Shown here in pieces: positions 34,401-46,400 of a DNA stretch of 64,000 nt. Positions within the stretch are counted from its first letter, which is position 1, and every line of letters begins with the position of its first letter. The stretch covers positions 2,070,400 through 2,134,399 of the forward strand of contig SCFE01000008.1 of NCBI GenBank assembly GCA_004352715.1, read 5' to 3'. The DNA is from Hofstenia miamia (lineage: Eukaryota > Xenacoelomorpha > Acoela). The position numbers and the translations under genes were made by a program. The notes under the pieces are model-generated. The model ran no database searches and was not told where the DNA came from. It was given only the letters and a program-made list of their open reading frames with translations.

Positions 34401-37400
34401 TGTCAAGATAGACATAGACACTGATCAAAATTTAGGCAAAAGTCCAGCCTTGCACAGGACACGCACTCAAGGCTCAAATCTGGCCCGTCCCATTTAAATA
34501 GATCCCAATTCGATTCACCTTAGGCCGATTTTCAAAATACTTACCAAAAAATACTTCAAATAAAACATAGACCTTGAAATTGGAGCTTCTATGGTAAATT
34601 GAGAAGCGTTTATGATACTAATGTAAAAGTTTAAAATGTAAATTATATTTTGCAATACATTAAATCTTTTAATTTATATAGCACTCAATATATTTGAGAT
34701 GACTTGCATACATTATTGCCGGTACGTAATAGTTTGTTTCTTAAATTTCGGTCCAAACCCGGAAATGTTCTTCTCTGGTCAGTCGCGAAAGTGTTGTTAC
34801 CAATTATAGCACTTGAGACATATAAAATACAGTATACACATTTGACTTGTTTCTTTAAGTGTGATACAATCATATTGTTGGGTAAAAAAACGAAGTTTTG
34901 CTTCTTTTAAGTAGTGAGAGAAATATGGATTGCAAAATAATGTCATTATAATATAAATGAATGCCTCATGAAATTGATAATAATTTCTGAAAACAACTTT
35001 TTCATTTTTGCGTTATCGTAAAAAAATACAGGGTTGCAGAATGTCGAAGCATTAATTCCCACATTTAAATATTGCTTGATGATATTTGACGAATTAGAGT
35101 AATGCGGGGCAAAAGGAACACTTAGACCTTTTTTGGTCAATAAAAAATTTAAAATAAAACATTTGATAAATTTTCTTTTTTTAGCAACTTAAAATAATAT
35201 TTAGTAATTTGTAATAAAATGCACCTGTTTCAAGTTATATTTTTGTCAAAATATTGGTTTAAAGTAAGAATGTCAGAATTTTCAGATTTCCAAATATGCG
35301 GGGCAAGAAGGAACGGATTAAAAGAGGCAAAGAAATACAATGTAAAATGAAGTTTAATAAAACTAAAGCAACAATTACATGTTTCTTTATAAATATTGAA
35401 ATCTAACAGTTATAAATAAGAAAAAAATCACTTCTTTACATAAATCACATATTATGCCTTTTGGAAATGTGCAACAATCGCTGTGAGCCCATGTCTAACA
35501 AACTGAACCTAAAACCAACTGTTCCTTTGATTTTGCTTAAAATACATAAAGAAGGAAAACACTATTTATGGCTTGAGAGATGAATAAAATATTATATGCT
35601 TGAATATAAAACACGTTCTTATTTGCCCCATCTCTATATCTAATTTTAAATGCACTGAAAAATAAAAATGCGAAAAAGATTGAATCTCTTCTTGCAATGC
35701 AGTAGTTTCAGAAGTAAAAAACATAATAAAAAATATAAAATCATGAAGATCGCCATGTAGTAAAGCCTCAAAACAAGAAATTTCCCTTAACAAATATTTT
35801 AATACTCTCCAAATTTTAACGATTATTTTAAGAGGCTAACTTTCAATTCTTCATAAATTCTTTATTAATCACGTAAACATGAAAGCAATACGATTTTTAA
35901 CGAACAAAGAGGCGGGAAATAATTTTAATCGGCGAACTTGTAGAATAGCTTCACGCGTAACACGCGAACAAAGTAAACACTAATTTAGGGTCAAAACGAT
36001 GGGAAATACAATTAAATACTCAAAATATAATCGATATTAACCGATAACTTGTCATAATTCAGCATATTTGCAGCACGCGGTATATATTTAAGCAATATAG
36101 CATATAAAACTATGAAGTTATGTAAAAATAATTATCTTTAACTAAAAAATTTCCGAGTAACTCGAACTCTATTTGAAGACCCTGCACTGTATTATACAAA
36201 TTTTTCTTCAAAAATTGTGATCAAGAAGAATTCATAAGTATTTTGCTTGTTACTCCAATTAATGAAGATATTTCACTTTAGATAAAGACTTGATTTAAAT
36301 GAAAAGTTTATAGATTTGCTTAATTATACGATTAGATTTTGTTATTTTTTAGTTAAAGATAATTATTATTAATGGACTTCGTGGTTTTATATGCTATATT
36401 GCTTAAATATATATGCGTGTTACGTATGCTCCGTGAGTTGCTCTTCTTCAAGTTCACCATTTTAATCATCATGGCTTAGCAAATCTATTAACCAGAAGCT
36501 AATAAAACACTGAAATAAAAAATTCGTTCCATTTTTGCCCCGCATTACGCTAATATTCATAATGATAAAATTAAACTTTTTGAAAAGTGTTTTTCAGAAA
36601 ATTCTAGGATCATTTTCATAGTATGTTGTCATTTTACAACATTCGCCAGTAGCAAAAAGTCAATAGTATGAAATTTTTCATTCAATTTTTTTTCAAATTA
36701 GTAAGGTGTCAAGAACTTATTCTAATCAAAATTTTTGATGGTGTCGATATCTCACGTAGCAGCTGCTTAGTAAATTGGGAAATCTTGGGATTTTGTCACA
36801 TTTTTGTAAGTTAATTGTTCCGCTTGAAATATATATTAATACAATTTTATTATGATTTTTTAAAACTTAGGCCTAAGCAGTAATGGAGTGCTAAATCTCA
36901 TCCCAGTGAGAGCTAGAAATATTAGAAATTACGTACTTTGGAAGCCGTTTTAATTAATGTTAACGAGACTGAAGTGCATTTTAATGGAAAATCATACGTT
37001 TGAAAAATGTTGGGCTCCTGTTTTTCGATAAAATGAATAGAAATTTTATAAAAATGTGTAGGCATAATCTGCCACGCACCAGCCTTGGGTTCGAAGTTAC
37101 TTCCAAAATTGTCAATCATTTATTAACAAAACTTGTAGTTATAGTTTATTTACTTCAAAATATGAGTAAAATTTAAAATATTGAAGTTCTAAAATATGTG
37201 AAATTACATAAATATAAAAAATATTAAATATTGAATTCATTGAATATTTAAAATACCTGCCTGCCAAATACTGTTGCTGCTTAGTTAGGTCAAGATCTAT
37301 CAACAACTTCATTTTCTTTGCAAGCATTTGGTATCTAACAAAGGGATCTTCAAAGTCATATAATAGATGACTGTTTTTCAGCAATCGGTCACCTATATTC

Positions 37401-40400
37401 CTAGCAGCAACAAGCTTAAGGATATTGTGTATCACATCATCCTCTGAAATGTGAGTTAAATTCATCTCCATGAGTTTATAAAATATTTCCGTTTCAATTA
37501 ATGGGAATGTATTGCAATATATTGCAACAAGATCTTTTCTTCCATTAGAAAAATTTTTGTCTTCAAATAACTGCTCAAGCTTCTTTGCAGCATTTTCCAG
37601 TTGAGCAATTTTCGTCTTGTGTCCTTGGAAGAGCAAAAACGAACGATCAATGATGTCTTGATATGTTAAGTTCCCTGTTATTGAATTGCTAGGATAACGA
37701 AGCATAGTGGAAACACTCAAATGGTATCTGCTCTCTAGTTTCAATTCTCCATTGTATAGTAAATCTTCCAATTTTTTTAATTTACATTCTCCATCTAACA
37801 TAAGAATTACATTTCCCCGGTTGTCAAAATCTCGTCTTCCAGCGCGGCCGGCCATTTGGTTTAGTTCAAATCTAGTTAAAAATCTTTTATCAACGCCATC
37901 GAATTTTTGAAGAACAGAAATGACCACACTTTTGGCCGGCATATTTACACCAACTGCAAATGTTTCAGTGGCAAACAACACTTTTATTAATTTTTTTTCA
38001 AACAACATTTCTATGATCTCTTTCAATTGAGGCACTAAGCCTGCATGATGCACTGCATATCCTCTTGTAAGAAATGTTAAATGATCTTTAAAAAAGGGTA
38101 ACATTTGGTCATCAATTGATAGCTTTGCATCTTTCAAGTGCTCAATATAAATTTTTTCAACTTCTACCATTTCATCCTCGTTATTCAAACTTTCTTGTTC
38201 AAAGAGCAGTGACAGCAAAGCTTCGCATCGTATTTTGTTAAACGAAAATACGATCACAGGTAACAAATTGTACTGCTTTAAACGTGTCTTTATATTCGTG
38301 AAAGTTTGAAATGTGGGATTCCACATTTTTAATCTACAATTTGGTCGCAAATTATTTGTTACTGGAATCATCCTTTGATCATTGATCTTTGAGTTTTTTA
38401 CTCGCCCATATGCTTGACGCAAAGTTGCTGCAGAACTAAAATCTGCCAACTCGCTATCTCCTTTAATGATATAATATGATAAGGGTACAGGACGATGTGT
38501 AGAAGTAATAACATGACATGTAGTTTGTCTAACATAAGCAACATATTTAGCAATTTCAATTTGATTTGATACATTAGTTGACAGCAAAATGATATTGATA
38601 TTATGGGGTAGGAGTATAAGACATTCTTCCCAAACAAATCCTCTCTCCGGATCTTTCAGATAATGCGCCTCATCAAAAATTACCCAGCTGACATGATCTA
38701 AATGTTTCTTTTGTTCTTCTTTTAGGAGTTGATCATGAAGAATCTCTGTTGTCATTATCATGATCCGCGAATGACCGTATTTGCTTACGTCACCTGTGAG
38801 CAAGCCAATGTTTTCAAAAGATTTTGAGAACTGCTGGAATTTCTGATTACTAAAAATAGCATTTTTCAATTTTAATTATAGTTTGTGTAAATTTTATTAG
38901 TAATACAAGGTGTCCGCCATTATCTTGTGGGTAACTTAAAGATCAAATTATAACACTTTGAATGAAGGAATATAGTAAACTAAAGTGAATAGGTAAAAAA
39001 ACCTATTTAATCTCTATTGTATTGCTTCAAATAAAATTTGAAGTCATCATCTAATTACCAGGTTGTAATATTGATATTTGAATATTTTTTAATATAGATT
39101 ACTATATCTTAATAATAAAAAGGTTATTTTTGTTTCGATTAATAAACTATTTTTAATATACATATTTGCTATCTATAAAAAATTAATAATAAAAGTTTCA
39201 AGGTTCGAGTTGNGGTAAAAAACCTATTTAATCTCTATTGTATTGCTTCAAATAAAATTTGAAGTCATCATCTAATTACCAGGTGTTAATATTAATATTT
39301 AAATATTTTTTTAATATAGATTACTATATCTTAATAATAAAAAAAGTTATTTTTGTTTCGATTAATAAACTATTTTTAATATACATATTTGCTAAAAATT
39401 AATAATAAAAGTTTCAAGGTTCGAGTTGTTGTAAAACAGTATTTTTAAAAAAGTCTTTTTAACGTGCTTTATTGTGTTATTTTTTCTGCTTAGACAAAGC
39501 AAAATAAGCTGTCAGCCATAGTGAATCACGAGAGAGAGTGATATGTTAGAGAATGTAATATTTCTAAATCGACTCTTAGAGGACATTTTGTCAAGCCAAA
39601 ATTCCGTATTTCTCTGCTAAATAGATTTACAATTCAATTGCCGTTTGAGAGAAATGTGTTCCTACAGGATTTTGAAATTTACCGCAAAGGTAAACAACTT
39701 TTTTGACAAAATATGGTTTATACAAAAGGTTCACATCACCATGCAATGCAATTGTGATAAACCAGAAGGAAAATATGGCCTTGTAGTTATACATCCTTGC
39801 GACTTAAGTCCACGCAAACCGTGCATATTGTTGACAACAAGGAAATTGAGAAAACAAGTCAATTGAACTTAATAAGTTGTACGTTGTACCTGTTCACCTA
39901 GTTCACTATATTGCTATTGCTTTGACATTCACAGAAATATGACTTGTAGAAAGAAATGGGAATACAATATTTTATATACGTGTCCATAATAAACTATTAA
40001 GCATTGCGTGTTTTATATAATTACCTTGGGGAAAAGGTCAAAATGGTTAAGCTACCTTCATTTTTATTATCCTAAATTGCCAAACTTGTTAAATTTTTAA
40101 AAACTATCAATTTAAAATTGAACCTACTCTAAGCAATTACATCACAGAAATACTGTCAGAGCATGATCAAATGCAACACTTCTTCTCCAGGACACCAAAA
40201 ACGGCTTACTTTATTTATCCCATGTAAATATAGGTAGTAAGTTAATAAGATGAATGTAATCTTACAATATCTTTGGTAAGAAAAACTGGTGTAACCCTAT
40301 TTAGCATGGACTTTTGGGGCTGTTCAGGCCCGACGAAAGAATTTCTCTCCCTTGCATGATCCAACTCTGGATTGGAGTACAATATTAGGGCTTGCTGTTG

Positions 40401-43400
40401 TGCGGGTTTTTTTCACACAACAACCATCAAACACAACATCAAATGACTGTTGCGCCACAAAACAGGCACAACACAACATAACAGACGCATAAATGCATTT
40501 GTAAAATATCCGCTCAAAAGAGGTTTAAGGATTCCCAGTTCTTAGCCATTTTTCTCACACGAAATATTTTAAGTAGCAAACTATACATTTTCAATTATTG
40601 TTCTGCGAAACTGGGACCAAAAACAAAACACGGGTGCGACCAATTTGAATTAATATTCGCTTTTATTGTGTATTATATTTACAATATTGTTCAATTTCAT
40701 TGTTTGGGATTAATTTTAACACATTTAATTTTATTCTGGCACAAGAATTAGATTAATGGGATTAAGACATTGCCATCAAATTTTCTCTTTTCGGCCAAAG
40801 TATTTAAGGCATAATCATAACTTGATGCTTTTTCACGAACAATTTATCAAGCACAATTAAGTAAAAACGAATGCCAAAAGAAAGCTTCTTTTCTTGAACC
40901 GAATATATCAGGACCCAATTAGACCGGACCGTTTACTATCCAAACTGTAAAGATCTGGATCGTTTGGGCCAATTGATGAATGCGTTAGAAACGCAACTTT
41001 TGAATTATTTTTTCTGTCAAAAAGCAATTTAAAAAGTATACATGACTATAATGATTTTAGGGTGATTATTTTTTAACCTAAAGATTTAGTATTTTATCCT
41101 AAAATTTTTTTAAACAAAAAAATTATCCAGTTAATAAAATTAAAACGAGTGTGTATGGGCAAGGTTTTTCTAAGGTAGGTATCCATGGGGCAGAAGTTGG
41201 TAAAAACATTGAGCGAAGAATTTTCAATTTTAGAGATTGTCAAAGTAATTTTCCTACACCCAAGTTCCCTGCTTGATGAAATTTATACTTAACTTCCTTT
41301 TGAAAATTGATTCTATTCAATGGTATCAATAAGATATTTTTGAACTAAATGTCATCAATAAGCTTAGCAATTACATTGCTGTAAATTTCTATTCTTAGCA
41401 ATAATATGTGACTTTGATAAAATGATTCTGTCTTTTCTAAGAGCAGTAAGAATCAAGGCTACCTCATAGAACAGTGAAAAATTAGTGGAGGTTCAATTTT
41501 AAAATACAATTGAATATGTATTTCACTATTAAAAAATTGTGTCAAAAATATTCAATGCACGACTGTGGGCATCAATTAGTTTTCTTGTTGTTGCTTCAAC
41601 ACTGTTTCTTTGGGCTCTGAATACATTTACTTTAGAGGCAATATAGCCAGCGATGTAAGCAATTACAAAGTTAACATTGATGTCAATATTGGCTACTAAG
41701 TTTGGTAAACTATCCGGAATATGAATTTTATTTTGACTTAGTCGTAAATGACAATATTCACAAAAATGCGTTTATTTATAATAATTTTTCTAATGAAGGC
41801 TGTCTCCATTGCAGACTTTGAGCAAATGCTATGGTGGGATTCTAATGCCAAGCAGTATCCATACTAAAATCCTTTAGGGCCAATTTCACATTCTGAAGCT
41901 CAACATTCGAAAAGAAAACACTGGCTTGCCTATAAATTTCACAAAGTATTTTCACGTTTTTAACATTGAAAATCAACGACCACTTTGCAATAGTATCATC
42001 TCTTTTTCGACTGAAAATGTAAGCGCAATCCTGACCTTGTACAATATCAAATTTTGACAACATTTCTTTGAGTCAATGAGATTACTCTTCAAAAATGTAT
42101 CCATTCATCAAGATATTGATTGCTAATATGTTGAAAGAAGATTTAGATGTTGTTCTTCGCGGCTTTTGAGCAGAAGGTACACATAATGGAGGCACATTAG
42201 GAAAGATGGATGGAGGATGAATAAGTACCAACGAGATACCTAAAAACAGTAAATTAACTAAAATAATGACTTTCAATTGCTTAACCCTGTACAGCCCAGG
42301 GATTTTAGAACAATGTTCATGATGCTATAAAAATTTTTAAGCACTTAGAACTTAAAAACTATGCTTAATCTAAAAGCACCACTTGATAGAAAAGAGCCTC
42401 TTTTTTCGCCTTAAATCCGTGACGCTCCTCGCGGCCTCTGACTTTGCGCACGGAACTCCTTAATGGATTTGAAATATCTTTGCACATATCAAGGATCAGC
42501 AAAAGTTGTTTTTGCTTCCAAGAGCTCAAAACTTTATTAATACATTAACATTAGTCATGGACCGAATTTAAATCTTTTTGAAAAATTCGACATTTTGAAA
42601 GAAAACCTGTTTATATTCTCAACAACCTCAGTCAAAGCAATACGCTTTAATAGAAATGCTCAACATTGCCTTAAAGTATACTCCCACAATAGACTTAGCC
42701 ATGCCCCAAAATAATTAATCATAATTTGTTCATACTCATTCATTAAAAAACAATTCAGTACTATGGCTTACCCTCGAACTTTTTTTGATCCAAAATCCTT
42801 AGGCCAATGATCCCTGCATATTACCATGTTACGTGTAACAATATCTGAATGAATGAATATTTGGGAGAGCACACAACCATAAATTTAATTCATCAGGATC
42901 AACTGGAAATCTAAACAATGATTTCCCACAAGTGCCTTTTGATATTCTAATGAGTTTACCAGCTTTTGTTAGGCAATAACCAGTGCGACAGCCTGCAACA
43001 GAACAAATGCGAACCATAGCACATAAGACGTCAGACAACTATATGATGTATTACGGTGCAGAAATTCTTGCTGCACAAAATTTAATCAATGAAAGATGAT
43101 AGCCAATTAAATTGAACCTCCGCTAATTTCGGATCCTCTCTGATTGCACTGTCTGTCTTATGAGGTAGCCTTGGCGGTAGTGTTATTAAAATTATTATGA
43201 AAAAAATATGAACAATATGATATTGCAGTTTTGGAGAAGATATTTTATTGGGCACATGTTAAAACGTGGTTGTAGGGCAAGCAACAAGGCAGTGGGGCGG
43301 GATGGGGCAGTTCACAAAAATCTGCCCATATCCATTCTCTGTGTGTAATAGGTGACTGCTGAAATATTACAAAAACTTTATATTATATTAAGCACTCTTA

Positions 43401-46400
43401 ACTATGCAATATCTAAGGAAAAAAAATTTGCAAAGCTTTCTTAATTGTTATAATTTCATGGTCAGTTTATACTTGATGCTAAAATTCTTAATTTTGTGAA
43501 AATAATTGTGTAATAAATTAATAAAAATTAATTTCTGTAGACTATTTTCCTCTAAGGATGTTCTAAGTTTACATTCCCATTAATAACTCATGGGATTAGT
43601 TATTGTCATAAATTGAAATAATGCGCTTACTAATTTGTTAATAAATTTTTACAATAATAACATTATTATAAGATTTCCTCCATCAAAGGAAAATATAATT
43701 GGGATATTGGGTTCTTATGTCGCACACAACATCATACTGTGTTGTGTACAAAACAAATTTAAAATATAACATGTTGTGTTTTATTGTGTTGTGTACACAA
43801 CACACACAACAGCAACCTTTAACATTAAAAGAACTTTTGCATAAATATTCTTCATGCCAACATTATCAACTTAAATGATCCTAGTTTTGATGACGCCATC
43901 AAGTGGTAAAATGTGAAAACTAGAGACCTCAATATTCATATTCTATTTCTATCTGTCAAATCAACACCTACTTTTGTGACAGTCTCGCCATTTGCAGTAT
44001 AATGACGCAATAATAAATACAGTTGTAAATAGAAATTATTTGCAAATTTTACTCAGGTATTCAATACAAGGAATGTAGCAAATTTCTTTCACTTCTGAAG
44101 CCATTGCATTTGCTTTAAAACAAGTGTGGAGAATTTGATTACCTTAGCAGTCTGTAGAATAAATTCTAGCCTCAAACAATAAATAAATTCCAAAAACTTT
44201 TAGAAATGTCGCATATCTCAAAGTAGAAATCCTAAACATGCATCTTTAGAAGTCAAAATTTCTATTCTGTAGGTTAGATATCAAATAATCAGTTTCAAAT
44301 TTTTGGATTATTATGAAGGGACTGACACAATATTATTTAAAACAAAATGCTTCAATAATTGCTGTAGAGATGCTTAAAATTACTAATTGTTTGCATTTAA
44401 TTTCTAAAACAACTTCCTATTCCAAATGATGCTTCTTTTTTGCAAATTCTAGTGCAATTGGTCTATTTGTTTTATATATAATGTATACAGGCTTGTTCAA
44501 TATCATATCGTCTATAACATACTTCCAAGTGACATTTATTATACAAAAAGCATATATTTCTTGGAATAGAACGTAGTGATTTGTGCAACTTTCATAAACT
44601 TATTCAATATAGTGTTACCTTAATGCTTTAATGGGTGAAGTAAAGAAAACACGTTCTTTTGTCTGCAATGTTTGTAGGAATGCATATTCAGCTACTGCAG
44701 TTTTTCCAGCTGATGTTGGTGCAAAAACAATAACATTCTCTTTCACTGATATTGCTTTGATCACAGATTTTTGGTACTCGTCCAAAGTAAACCCTAAGTG
44801 TTCCTCGATGTCCTCAAAGTTTTCCTAAGTACTCACAAATATAGCTATTGTTCAAACAAAATTGACAATATATGAATTTATAATTCATAAAAACAATGAT
44901 TGCTACTTGGGAAGGAAGCTGGTCACTATTAGTTGTCTCTAGTAGATAGATTCCCGAATTATTGCTAGAACCTAATTTGTTATCACCATTAAGACAATAT
45001 ATATTTATAGATTGAAAGATTTAAATTACAATAATATTCCCTCACAAATGTTTAGTAAATCAACGCATAATACAAAATTAGGGGACATCTAAATTTACTA
45101 CACAATTACCCTTTTTGTAATCTTTACCTCGAAATTACAGCATTGTAAAGAATTATTGGGAAGTAGCATTAAAGAAAGAAATAATATTAAAAGAAATAAT
45201 AATTAGATCATTGGATATTAGTCTATGAAATCTAAATAATAATTAACTGATAATTAGGTTGAGCGATATTAGTCTCATCTGAACCTAAATTACCTACCAC
45301 AAGACTAATTTATTAAAGTTCTCTACTGGTTAAAATTTTATTCTAATATTTACATTATAAAATATACTGTCCCTGAGTGATGCTAAGAATCATGTTTCAA
45401 TTTGAATATTTCGGCAAAATTTCATAGCAATTAGATGGAAATGTGTTCCTGCCAACTTTAAAAAACATGAAAAAATGTTTTTCAAGGGTTAGCCACCCAC
45501 GTAGCCAAATACTGGTGGACCACCAGTGGCAGATACGGTGGGCCACCAGGTGGGGTTTGGCCGCCCGTGCACCACTGGTGGCTAATTGGTGGGCAACTGG
45601 TGGCAAAATATGATTTAAGCATTAGAGCGATGTCTCAAATGTAGCAACAGCAAACTTTTATATTGATAGAGTTTAAACATTGCAGTTTAAACTAACACAA
45701 ACCGAACAAAGGGTTGAAGGAAACGCTAGAAAGCTTACCATTTACATTGATTTTAAGTTGACAATGGAAAATATAACGAATTTTTTTATTATAACCAATA
45801 ACAACAAGCATACAAAAATGCTCAATTTAGATTTAATTTTCAATTTCCGAAGAAATTGCAATTTTTAAACATTATTTTTTTCCAATAATTAAAAATATAT
45901 TTTGCCCAATTTAAAGTACACATGTAAACATTGATTTCAAGGTCCAGGAATAATAGTGAATAAATTATTTTGAAATTTCATTCTGCACATATATCTTATA
46001 ATTTTTGCAAACAGAAAATTGCAAAAAAGCTCTTCACAATGAATTTTATATGTTTATGAGATCTAAGAGAGCATAATAATGAATAATATTTTACTTACAA
46101 GCATTAGCTCATATATTATTTATGATTAAGAGTAAATCAGATGTCACTAGTGGTCCACCAGTGGTCCACTGGTAGCTATGAGTGGCTGCAATTGCTACTA
46201 CTGCCACTACTTATCCACCAGTGGTCCACTGGTGGGAACTGGTGGCCGCCAATGCCACTCATTCCCCACCAGTGGACCACTGGTGGTGGCTACATGGGCA
46301 AGAGAAGATAAAACAGATTCCGCACATAATGAACGTCACGTGATTCAATTCAGATTTAATTTCTTGATTTTACTTAAGTTTAATGTTCACCAAATACAAA

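Noticed and set aside
36922-37119. Minus-strand ORF with ATG and a good donor (AAA/GTACGT), considered as the missing helicase exon
   Set aside because: Its reading frame is incompatible with the phase-2 end of the exon at 37257 from the available acceptors, and the peptide (IEKQEPNIFQTYDFPLKC) has no helicase similarity.
37707-37910. Plus-strand frame antisense to the helicase exon (also 44631-44828 antisense to the Walker A exon)
   Set aside because: Shadow frames of strongly conserved minus-strand coding sequence.
45397-45606. Minus-strand ORF and the plus-strand ORF 46178-46423
   Set aside because: They merely translate the CCACTGGTGG palindrome arrays.
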